NCBI GenBank assembly: GCA_903925015.1
Contig: CAIYDY010000326.1
Span: 1-39,243 of the forward strand
DNA length: 39,243 nucleotides
From: an uncultured Acidobacteriia bacterium
GTDB lineage: Bacteria > Acidobacteriota > Terriglobia > Bryobacterales > Bryobacteraceae
Reading direction: 5' to 3'
Shown: positions 33,052-39,243 of the stretch, piece by piece
Layout of the letters: each line of letters begins with the position of its first letter
Position numbering within the stretch: the first letter of the stretch is position 1
Notes under the pieces: model-generated
The model's database searches: none
Seen by the model: only the letters and a program-made list of their open reading frames with translations
Told to the model about the DNA's origin: nothing
Program-made: the position numbers and the translations under genes

Positions 33052-33855
33052 CTATGCCTCCCCACCGTCGTCGAGCGGCTCGACCGCGGTCGCGGCCTCG
33101 GCGTCGGCGGCGGCGGCCTCCTCCGGGGTCTCACGCGGAGGCACCAAACCGCCCAGACGCTGCTCCAACGCAGCGATCACAGTTCTCAAGATCTTGGTAC
33201 GGGCCCAACGGCGCGAAGTTGCCTCGACAATCGTCCAGGAGGCATGCGCCTCCTCTGTCCGGTCCAGCATGTCTTCCACGGCGGCCAAGTACTCGGCGTA
33301 CTTCTTATGGCGGGCCCAGTCGGCCCGCGTCACCCGCCAAGCTTCGAGGGGATCCGCTTCCAGAACCTTGAAACGCTTCTCCTGTTCCTTGCGGCTGATG
33401 TGGAGGAAAAACTTCACGATCACGGTGCCGTCATCGGCCAACGTGCGTTCAAAATCGGCAATATCGCCATAGGCGGCCCGCCAACTCCGCTCATGCACCA
33501 AGCCTTCGACGCGTTCCTCCAGAACCCGGCTGTACCAGCTCTGGTCGAAAATGGCCATCTCTCCAGCCATGGGCACCCGTAGCCAGAATCTCCGCAACCA
33601 GGGCCAGTTCAACTCGAACGGGCGCGGCAGGGACATGGCGTGCAGCTTGAATCCGCGAGGGTCCAATCGCTGCGTCAAGGTGGCGATGGAAGTGCCTTTG
33701 CCAGCCGCGTCCCAGCCTTCGAAGACGATGATCGAGGAAACCTTGTTGTCCCAGCACGTCTTTTCCAAATCGTACAGACGCCGCTGGAGGCCCGGAAGCA
33801 CGCGGGCGTATTCGTCGCCCGACATCCTGCGCTTCAGATTTACATTTTCGAGCAT
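33052..33855 (-). CDS. Polyphosphate kinase 2 family protein (first of tandem pair)
   Basis: The 267-residue protein has the same register as its downstream neighbour: Walker A FEGWDAAGKGTS at 45-56 and the Walker B region IFDQSWYSR at 102-110. Here the usual Arg105 is Gln and Gly109 is Ser, both at positions conserved in active PPK2 enzymes. The lid FFLHISRKEQEKRF is intact. An Ala/Glu/Asp-rich tail of about 30 residues follows the domain. This chain may be the weaker or regulatory half of a two-subunit enzyme; that is inference. It lies 18 bp downstream of larE. Confidence 0.9.
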   Translation of the reverse strand: MLENVNLKRRMSGDEYARVLPGLQRRLYDLEKTCWDNKVSSIIVFEGWDAAGKGTSIATLTQRLDPRGFKLHAMSLPRPFELNWPWLRRFWLRVPMAGEMAIFDQSWYSRVLEERVEGLVHERSWRAAYGDIADFERTLADDGTVIVKFFLHISRKEQEKRFKVLEADPLEAWRVTRADWARHKKYAEYLAAVEDMLDRTEEAHASWTIVEATSRRWARTKILRTVIAALEQRLGGLVPPRETPEEAAAADAEAATAVEPLDDGGEA

Positions 33856-33873
33856 GGTGGGTACCGGAGCAGG

Positions 33874-34719
33874 CTAGACGCGGGAGGCCAGTACTTCGTT
33901 CAAAGAGCCCTGCCGATAGCCCTCCAAGTCCAAGGTGACGTATTTGTAGCCCAACCCCTTGAAGATCGACGTGAACCGGGCCGCCATGGCAGGATCCAAC
34001 GCCTTGGGCAGTTCCTCGCGCGCCACTTCGATCCTCACCAGTTCGCCGTGGAATCGGGTCCGGAACTGGCGGAAACCAAGCGCCTTGATTTCCTCCTCGC
34101 CCACCTCGACGGTCTTGATGTTCTGAATCGTGACGGGCGTACCGTAGGGAATCCGCGAGCTGAGGCAGGCGGCTGCGGGCCGGTCCCAAGTCGGCAACCC
34201 GGCCTGGCGGGAAAGTTCGCGGATCTCCGCCTTCGTCAGACCCGCTTCCACCAGCGGAGCCTTCACCTGGTGCAGTTGGGCCGCGCGCTGGCCGGGACGG
34301 TAGTCGCCCAGATCATCCTTGTTTACGCCGTAGACGATGTTGGAATACCCGCGTTCCAGTGCCATCCGCCCCAGGACATCGAAAAGTTCGTCCTTGCAGT
34401 GGAAACAGCGGTCCGGTCCGTTCTTCACGTAGTCGGGATTGTCGAACTCGCGCGTCTCCACATACTCGTGCCTGATGCCGTACTTCCGCACAAACTCCTC
34501 GGCATCGCGTTTGTGGGAGGCCGGAATCGAGGCGGAATCCGCAGTCACCGCCAATGCGCGGTCACCCAATTCCCGCCAGGCGATCCACGCAAGGTAAGCC
34601 GAATCGGTGCCGCCGGAATACGCCACAACCACTTGGCCCATGTCGCGAAGAAGGGCCGCCAGCAGATCCTGCTTGCGCTCCAGCCCCGATTGCGTGCTCA
34701 ACTCGACCATCACCGCCAT
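33874..34719 (-). CDS. larE: LarE-type ATP-dependent sulfur transferase
   Basis: From ATG 34719 the product has 281 residues. LarE proteins adenylate and add sulfur to a nicotinate-derived dinucleotide during synthesis of the nickel-pincer cofactor of lactate racemase. The PP-loop is VAYSGGTDSA (32-41). Cys105-x2-Cys108 (DRCFHCKDEL) and Cys185 (AACLSSRIPYG) are present; from memory, this trio marks LarE proteins that carry a 4Fe-4S cluster and need not sacrifice their own cysteine. Other motifs, VNKDDLGDYRPGQRAA and VRIEVAREELPKAL, fit the family. LarB, LarC and LarA genes are not in the window. It is divergent from selD, 50 bp apart. The frame extends to 34836 without support. Confidence 0.9.
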   Translation of the reverse strand: MAVMVELSTQSGLERKQDLLAALLRDMGQVVVAYSGGTDSAYLAWIAWRELGDRALAVTADSASIPASHKRDAEEFVRKYGIRHEYVETREFDNPDYVKNGPDRCFHCKDELFDVLGRMALERGYSNIVYGVNKDDLGDYRPGQRAAQLHQVKAPLVEAGLTKAEIRELSRQAGLPTWDRPAAACLSSRIPYGTPVTIQNIKTVEVGEEEIKALGFRQFRTRFHGELVRIEVAREELPKALDPAMAARFTSIFKGLGYKYVTLDLEGYRQGSLNEVLASRV

Positions 34720-34769
34720 ATTTCGATGATACAGGCTATTGAACGCGCATCCTATACTGAAAGCGGCCC
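34720..34769. promoter_or_regulatory. Divergent larE/selD promoter region
   Basis: For larE (minus strand), a -10-like TATCAT occupies 34726-34731, six bases from the ATG at 34719. For selD, TATACT (34753-34758) lies 11 bases before the ATG at 34770. The 50-bp space is too short for two normal leaders, so both messages are probably leaderless or nearly so. No clear -35 boxes were found. Confidence 0.4.
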
Positions 34770-35795
34770 ATGGAGTTCTCCCGGAAATTGACGGCGCACG
34801 TAAAAGCGGCCGGTTGAGCGAGCAAATTGAGTCCAAAGTTGTTGGACCAAGTGCTCGGCTCGCTGCCGCGCGTCCACAATCCGAATGTCCTAGTCGGTTA
34901 CGATACGTCCGACGACGCCGGAGTGTATCGTTTATCCGACGATCTCGCCCTCGTCCAGACTGTCGACTTCTTCACGCCGATTGTGGATGATCCCTTCACC
35001 TTCGGGGCCATCGCAGCGGCCAATTCGCTGAGCGACGTCTATGCGATGGGCGGCAAGCCGATCTCTTCGCTCTCGATTGTGGCGTTTCCGGGCGGGGCCG
35101 ACATGGAGATCCTCGGGGAAATCCTGCGCGGCGGCTTGGAGAAGATGCGCGAGGCCGGGTGCGCAATCCTCGGCGGCCATTCCGTCAACGACCCCGAGAT
35201 CAAGTTCGGCTACGCGGTCACCGGCACCATCCACCCCGGAAAAATCAAAGCCAATACCGGGGCGCGCGTGGGCGACGCGCTCGTCTTCACGAAGGCGATC
35301 GGCACGGGCGTAATCGGAACGGCTCTCAAGCGCGGCATCGCGTCGGAGGAGTCCGTCGCAGCCGCCACCGCGTCCATGCTCGGCCTGAACAAGGCCGCGT
35401 GCGAGGCGATGCTGGCATACGACGTCCATGGCTGCACGGATATTACCGGTTTTGGTCTGGCCGGTCATGCGAGGGAGATGGCGGTGGGCAGCAATGTCAC
35501 GTTGGAAATCGACACCGCCCGTGTGCCCCTGCTGCCCGGTGCGCTCCAAGCGGTGGAAGCCGGGGCTGTTCCCGGTGGTTTGCGCAACAACCGGGACTTC
35601 GCCGAATGCTCCGTGGAATCGGCACAGGGAATCCCGGAGGCGCTGTTGACGCTGATGTTCGACCCCCAGACTTCAGGGGGTCTTCTGATTTCCCTGCCCG
35701 AACCCGATGCGGACGCACTCTGCGAGGACCTGCCAGCCGCCCGCAAGATCGGCAGGGTGGTGGCGCGCGAAAATAAACCCATAAGATTTTTATGA
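34770..35795 (+). CDS. selD: Selenide, water dikinase, itself a selenoprotein (Sec16)
   Basis: The 341-residue enzyme makes selenophosphate from selenide and ATP, the selenium donor for tRNA-Sec. From ATG 34770 the frame reads MEFSRKLTAHVKAAG, then TGA (34815-34817), then ASKLSPKLLDQVL. This is the catalytic loop of SelD, where the residue after AAG is Cys or Sec (Cys17 in E. coli) and the nearby Lys19 is essential. The conserved core follows: GYDTSDDAGVYRL, VQTVDFFTPIVDDP, NSLSDVYAMGGKP, GGHSVNDPEIKFGYAVTG and DPQTSGGLL. A start at the TTG 34827 would lose the catalytic loop and is wrong. Sec decoding is supported by family knowledge and a SECIS-like hairpin. Its stop overlaps pyrF (ATGA). 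Confidence 0.95.
34818..34863 (+). promoter_or_regulatory. SECIS-like hairpin of selD
   Basis: Directly after the TGA, GCGAGC (34818-34823) pairs with GCTCGC (34858-34863). Inside, TTG (34827-34829) pairs with CAA (34848-34850), A34830 is bulged, and GTCCAA (34831-34836) pairs perfectly with TTGGAC (34842-34847) around the loop AGTTG (34837-34841). The GU-containing loop starts 19 nt after the TGA, the distance at which bacterial SelB recognises its stem-loop. Confidence 0.75.
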
Positions 35796-36490
35796 ACCAC
35801 GACCCGCTGATTGTCGCCCTCGATCTCGATTCCGCAGCAGAGGCCGACGCCCTTGTCGGCGCGCTCGGGGATTCCGCAACCTTCTACAAGGTCGGCATGG
35901 AGCTCTACGCCGCCGCCGGCATGGATTATGTCCGCTCCCTGATTGCCCGGAACAAGAAGGTATTCCTCGACCTGAAGTATTACGATATCGGCGAAACCGT
36001 GAAGCGGGCCGTCGCGGTGGCTTGCAAGTCGGGCGCGACGTTTTTGACGGTTCACGCGGTCGGCCAGGTGATGCGCGCAGCGGTGGAGGGCCGTGGCGAT
36101 TCCGACACCAAGCTTCTGGCCGTGACCGTGCTCACCAGCTTCGACCAGAAGGATTTGGTTGAAATGGGCCATGATTGCACCGTCAGCGAACTGGTGGCCA
36201 AACGTGTTCGACAGGCCATGGCTTCGGGAATCGACGGTATCGTGGCCTCGCCGCTGGAAGCCAGCGCGATCCGCTCCATCGCGGGTCCGGACGCATGCAT
36301 CGTTACGCCCGGCGTGCGCTCCGCGGGCACGGACAAGGGCGACCAGAAGCGGGTGGCGACTCCCGCCGACGCTCTCCGCGACGGAGCCGACTACCTGGTG
36401 ATCGGCCGCCAGGTGACACGCGCGAAGGATCCGGTTGCCGCCATCGCGGCCATCCGGGAAGAGATTGCGAACTTGCCGGAAATCGCTTGA
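35792..36490 (+). CDS. pyrF: Orotidine 5'-phosphate decarboxylase
   Basis: The 232-residue enzyme decarboxylates OMP to UMP, the last step of pyrimidine synthesis. It is a short TIM barrel with the catalytic Asp60-x-Lys62-x-x-Asp65 (FLDLKYYDIGETV). Further family segments are VALDLDSAAEADAL at the N-terminus, TVHAVGQVM, and the phosphate-binding VTPGVRSAGTDKGDQKR and ADYLVIGRQVTRAKDPV near the end. Start and selD stop overlap as ATGA, and the stop overlaps the next gene as TTGA, so the three are translationally coupled. Confidence 0.97.
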   Translation: MNHDPLIVALDLDSAAEADALVGALGDSATFYKVGMELYAAAGMDYVRSLIARNKKVFLDLKYYDIGETVKRAVAVACKSGATFLTVHAVGQVMRAAVEGRGDSDTKLLAVTVLTSFDQKDLVEMGHDCTVSELVAKRVRQAMASGIDGIVASPLEASAIRSIAGPDACIVTPGVRSAGTDKGDQKRVATPADALRDGADYLVIGRQVTRAKDPVAAIAAIREEIANLPEIA

Positions 36491-37077
36491 TCGAGCTTTT
36501 TCTCACCCAGTACGGCTATCTGGCGATCTTCCTGCTCCTGATACTGGGGATCGTCGGTCCGCTGATTCCCGACGACACGATTCTGGTGCTTTCCGGTCTT
36601 GCCGCCAGCAGGGGCACCTTGGATCTGTTCACGGCAATCGCTGTGGCCTACGCCGGAAGTTTGTGCGGGATCACTCTGAGCTATGTCCTCGGCAGAACGG
36701 GTGCGGTTTATGTTCTGGAGCGTTTCGGGCCGACGCGCTCGTTGCTGGATTCGCACCTGCCCAAGGTGGAGCAATGGTTTGAGAAGTACGGCAAGTGGAC
36801 GCTGTTTTTCGGCTATTTCTTTGCCGGAATCCGCCATTTCACAGCGCTGGCGGCTGGAATCAGCAAGGTGCCGTTCCGTATCTTCGCCATCTATGCCTAC
36901 CCCGGCGGCCTGGTCTGGGTGGCGTCGTTTGTATGCCTTGGATACACGGTCGGCGCGCAGTGGGAGAGGCTGAAACCGCTGATTGAGCGGGGTGCGACCG
37001 GCATTGGAATGGCGGTTGTCATCATCGGACTGGGAATTTGGTGGTATCGACGGAAGCACCCCCGACCGTTACCATAG
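36487..37077 (+). CDS. DedA/SNARE-associated family membrane protein
   Basis: The 196-residue integral membrane protein starts at a TTG overlapping the pyrF stop. Predicted helices include YGYLAIFLLLILGIVGPLIPDD, FTAIAVAYAGSLCGITLSYVLG and the C-terminal MAVVIIGLGIWWY. The family motif around the re-entrant loop is present: WTLFFGYFFAGIRHFTALAAGISKVPFRIFAIYAYPGG, with the conserved Arg in GIRHF. Acidic PDD near residue 31 is also typical. DedA proteins include undecaprenyl phosphate flippases and proteins of proton-motive-force homeostasis; the specific role here is not known. It is the third gene of the selD operon. Confidence 0.9.
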   Translation: MIELFLTQYGYLAIFLLLILGIVGPLIPDDTILVLSGLAASRGTLDLFTAIAVAYAGSLCGITLSYVLGRTGAVYVLERFGPTRSLLDSHLPKVEQWFEKYGKWTLFFGYFFAGIRHFTALAAGISKVPFRIFAIYAYPGGLVWVASFVCLGYTVGAQWERLKPLIERGATGIGMAVVIIGLGIWWYRRKHPRPLP

Positions 37078-37104
37078 AGTCTGGATACCGGAGGAAATAC
37101 CGCA

Positions 37105-37587
37105 TTGACCCGTCATCTCGTCCTATGGCTGCTACTGACCACCTGCCCTCTCGGGGCACAAGCCCAAGGCGGGCGGGTCCCGCTCGACCTAGGCTTGAAG
37201 GCCCTCCAGGAACCACTCCAAACCCTATCCACGGGTGACCGCCAGGTGGTCGACACTGTCATCGGCCTTATCAAGGAGAGCAAGCACACGCAGGCATTCG
37301 CCTACCTCACAACCCTCACAACGAACAATCCGATGAATTCCTCGGTGCGCGTCCTCAGGGCCTACGTGATGCTGGAATTGGGCAACCTGACCGGGGCGCT
37401 GGATGACGCCAAGTCAGCCGAAGACTCCGGCACGCATTCGGCGTACCGTTGCTGGTTCCTCGCCCAGGTCGCATACGTGGCGGGGGACAAATCGGTTTGC
37501 CTGCGGGAAATCAAGCACTTGGACGGCAGCGCGGAGTACGGCGCGCAAGCGCAGCAACTTGGCAGGAAGCTGAACGGCACAAAGTAA
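37105..37587 (+). CDS. Small secreted TPR-like protein
   Basis: From the TTG at 37105, preceded by CCGGAGGAAA, the product has 160 residues. A signal peptide (LVLWLLLTTCPLGAQA) is followed by a helical-repeat region: VVDTVIGLIKESKHTQAFAYLTTLTTNNP, SSVRVLRAYVMLELGNLTGALDDAKSAEDSG and AYRCWFLAQVAYVAGDKSVCLREIKHLDG. These are TPR-like helix pairs of the kind seen in periplasmic adaptor proteins. The gene lies 27 bp after the dedA-like gene and ends 7 bp from convergent xerC. Function unknown. Confidence 0.8.
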   Translation: MTRHLVLWLLLTTCPLGAQAQGGRVPLDLGLKALQEPLQTLSTGDRQVVDTVIGLIKESKHTQAFAYLTTLTTNNPMNSSVRVLRAYVMLELGNLTGALDDAKSAEDSGTHSAYRCWFLAQVAYVAGDKSVCLREIKHLDGSAEYGAQAQQLGRKLNGTK

Positions 37588-37594
37588 AACAGGC

Positions 37595-38491
37595 TCAGCC
37601 GCTCCGGGGGTGGGCCTTGTCATAAACCTTCATCAAATCCGTTAACGACACCTGCGTGTACTTCTGCGTGGTCGACAACCGGGCATGCCCCAGCAGTTCC
37701 TGAATCGCCCTCAGGTCCGCCCCCGCGCTCAGCAAGTGCGTCGCGAAAGCATGCCGCAGGGTATGTGGATGAATCGTCGAATCCCCCACCGTCCACCGCG
37801 CATAGAACTTCACGATTCCCCTCGCCCCTCGGTCGGACAGCCGTTCCCCCTCGTGGTTTAGGAAAAGCGCGCCGGAATGCGCACCGGGCTCGCGCTCGGC
37901 CAAATACCCCGCCAGCGCATCCGCCGCCTTGCCCCCGTACGGCACCTGGCGCTCCTTGCGCCCCTTGCCTCGCACCCGCAGCCACTGCTCGGCCCGGTCC
38001 AAATCCTGCAAATCCAGTCCGACCGCCTCGCTGACTCGCAGCCCGCATCCGTACAGCAGCTCGAGCAGCAACCTGTCGCGCTTGGGGTGGGGCCGCTCGA
38101 TGGAAACGGGAAGTTCGCCGTCCACCACCGCGTTCGTGGTCTCCTCGTTGGGCACGTCCGGCAAAGCTTTGGGGGATTTTGGCAGTCTCAGCAACCGCGC
38201 GGGGTCTACCGCCACCCAGCCTTCGCGCGACAGGAACCGGAAAAAAGACCGCACCGACGCCAGCTTCCGACGGATCGTTGCCGGCAGGTGCTCCCGGTCA
38301 TACAGACTGCCCAGCCACTCCCGCATCAAGGGAAGGTCGAAATTGTCCAACTCCGCAGTAGTTCCGCCGGGCGGCGTGAAGTACCGCTCGAAATCCCGCA
38401 GGTCGGCCTCGTAGTTGCGCAAGGTGTGGGGAGATTCGTTGGACCGGGTCAATTCACCCAAATAGGCGTCGATGGACTCCGCAAGCGTCAT
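37595..38491 (-). CDS. xerC: Tyrosine recombinase XerC
   Basis: The 298-residue recombinase resolves chromosome dimers at dif together with XerD. The N-terminal SAM-like DNA-binding domain (about 1-90) includes ESPHTLRNYEADLRDFERYF. The catalytic residues are all in place: Arg152 (GCGLRVSEAVGL), Lys176, His243 and Arg246 (HPHTLRHAFATHLL), His269 (ELLGHARLSTTQKYT) and nucleophile Tyr278. It could also be XerD by sequence alone; its position directly downstream of trmFO, as in many bacteria (trmFO-xerC), supports XerC. No dif-like site was recognised in the window. Confidence 0.92.
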   Translation of the reverse strand: MTLAESIDAYLGELTRSNESPHTLRNYEADLRDFERYFTPPGGTTAELDNFDLPLMREWLGSLYDREHLPATIRRKLASVRSFFRFLSREGWVAVDPARLLRLPKSPKALPDVPNEETTNAVVDGELPVSIERPHPKRDRLLLELLYGCGLRVSEAVGLDLQDLDRAEQWLRVRGKGRKERQVPYGGKAADALAGYLAEREPGAHSGALFLNHEGERLSDRGARGIVKFYARWTVGDSTIHPHTLRHAFATHLLSAGADLRAIQELLGHARLSTTQKYTQVSLTDLMKVYDKAHPRSG

Positions 38492-38504
38492 CTCAGACCA
38501 GATC

Positions 38505-39242
38505 TCAGCCCAGGTACTCTTCCAGCTTCGCCAAAGCGATGCGGCAGGTCTCGGTCTGCCGTTCGCGCCGGTCCTTGAGAGGAGGATCCAGCGCCGGGAA
38601 CAAATCGAAGGCGATGTTGGCTGGCTGGTAGTGCTTGGGGTCGGCGTGCGAAATGTAGTGGCACAACGAGCCCAGCGCAGTCTCGCGCGGGAAGGCCCGC
38701 ACTTCCCTGCCCTCCAACCGCGCAGCCATCAGCCGTCCGGCCAGAAGACCGGTCGCGATGGACTCCACATAGCCCTCAACCCCCGAAATCTGTCCGGCAA
38801 AGAATACCTCCGGATGTTCGCGCAGATGCAAGGTATCGGTCAACAGTAACGGCGCGTTGATGTACGTATTGCGGTGGATCTGACCGAAACGCAGGAATTC
38901 GGCGTTCTCCAGCCCGGGAATCAGGCGCATGATCCGTTTCTGCTCGCCGAACTTCAGATGGTTCTGGAAACCGACCAGGTTGTAGCTGTCCGCCCGCAAA
39001 TTCTCCTGGCGCAGCTGAACGGCCGCATAGGGGCGCCGACCGGTCCTCGGATCCGTCAATCCCATAGGCTTCATGGGGCCGAAGCGCAGAGTGTCGCGGC
39101 CCCGGCGAGCAATCTCCTCGATCGGCAGGCACGATTCAAAATACGGCACATCGTTCGGAACGTGGGCCTCGACTGCGTGCGCTGCGAGCAGTTCGTCGAC
39201 AAAACGCTCATACTCAACCTTGTTGAAAGGGCAGTTCAGGTA
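38505..39242 (-). CDS. trmFO: tRNA m5U54 methyltransferase TrmFO, C-terminal part
   Basis: The 5' end of the gene lies beyond the window; 245 residues are visible. They match TrmFO, the folate- and FAD-dependent enzyme that methylates U54 of tRNA. Visible segments include the Cys region NCPFNKVEYERF, then PYFESCLPIEEIARRG, GRRPYAAVQLRQEN, YNLVGFQNHLKFGEQKRI, ALQVQ-like LTDTLHLRE and the FAD-binding FFAGQISGVEGYVESIATGLLAG. The two cysteines used in the methyl transfer (family knowledge) correspond to the NCP and ESC residues. The C-terminus is complete and xerC starts 13 bp later on the same strand. Confidence 0.95.
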   Translation of the reverse strand, partial: YLNCPFNKVEYERFVDELLAAHAVEAHVPNDVPYFESCLPIEEIARRGRDTLRFGPMKPMGLTDPRTGRRPYAAVQLRQENLRADSYNLVGFQNHLKFGEQKRIMRLIPGLENAEFLRFGQIHRNTYINAPLLLTDTLHLREHPEVFFAGQISGVEGYVESIATGLLAGRLMAARLEGREVRAFPRETALGSLCHYISHADPKHYQPANIAFDLFPALDPPLKDRRERQTETCRIALAKLEEYLG

Positions 39243-39243
39243 G

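Noticed and set aside
1-39243. CRISPR array, prophage or insertion sequence
   Set aside because: No regularly spaced repeats, transposase or phage genes; the only recombinase is the housekeeping XerC next to trmFO.

Overview
The window is about 39 kb of GC-rich bacterial chromosome. It is mostly ordinary housekeeping and envelope genes, with no plasmid, phage, IS element or CRISPR array. Gene content suggests an Acidobacteriota member, probably near Solibacter/Bryobacter: a large BNR-repeat secreted protein, a TonB-like protein, hopanoid gene hpnH, many small secreted proteins of unknown role, and the selD/larE pair. The taxon is inferred from gene content and was not tested by a search.

Layout: (1) 3-4741, plus strand: C-terminal part of an M61 peptidase with a PDZ domain, a beta-barrel/thioredoxin fusion whose reading frame is crossed by one TGA just after the signal peptide, a TPR protein, a LamG-like secreted protein and a Tat-exported sugar isomerase-like protein. 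(2) 4788-10946, minus strand, one long cluster read as DUF697 protein > DsbA-like > SDR > yicC > gmk > rpoZ > coaBC > family-4 uracil-DNA glycosylase. (3) 11176-15874, plus strand: chemoreceptor behind a sigma-28-like promoter, TonB-like protein, two unknown secreted proteins, hpnH and a small partner. (4) 15890-22354, minus strand: efflux operon of three HlyD-like adaptors, a MacB-type permease and a TolC-like protein, with no ATPase gene. (5) 22438-28111: class III aminotransferase (minus), then ftsY, ribD, ribE, a small Cys-containing secreted protein and a di-heme peroxidase (plus). (6) 28214-32237: tRNA-Ser(UGA), a 1038-aa BNR/VPS10-like protein and a LolA-like protein. (7) 32271-34719, minus strand: two tandem PPK2 genes and larE. 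(8) 34770-37587, plus strand: selD > pyrF > dedA-like > TPR protein. (9) 37595-39242, minus strand: xerC and partial trmFO.

The main result concerns selenium. The selD gene is itself a selenoprotein gene: translation from the ATG at 34770 runs through a TGA (34815-34817) at the known catalytic Sec/Cys position, followed by a SECIS-like hairpin. The organism therefore very probably decodes UGA as selenocysteine. A second gene, 846-2531, has the same architecture: a complete signal peptide, an in-frame TGA at 942-944, then a beta-barrel-like domain and a thioredoxin domain with a CPYC site. Downstream of that TGA a hairpin presents a GGUCU loop like the E. coli fdhF SECIS. I propose it as a candidate new selenoprotein of the cell envelope. 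A standard annotation would truncate both proteins at the TGA.
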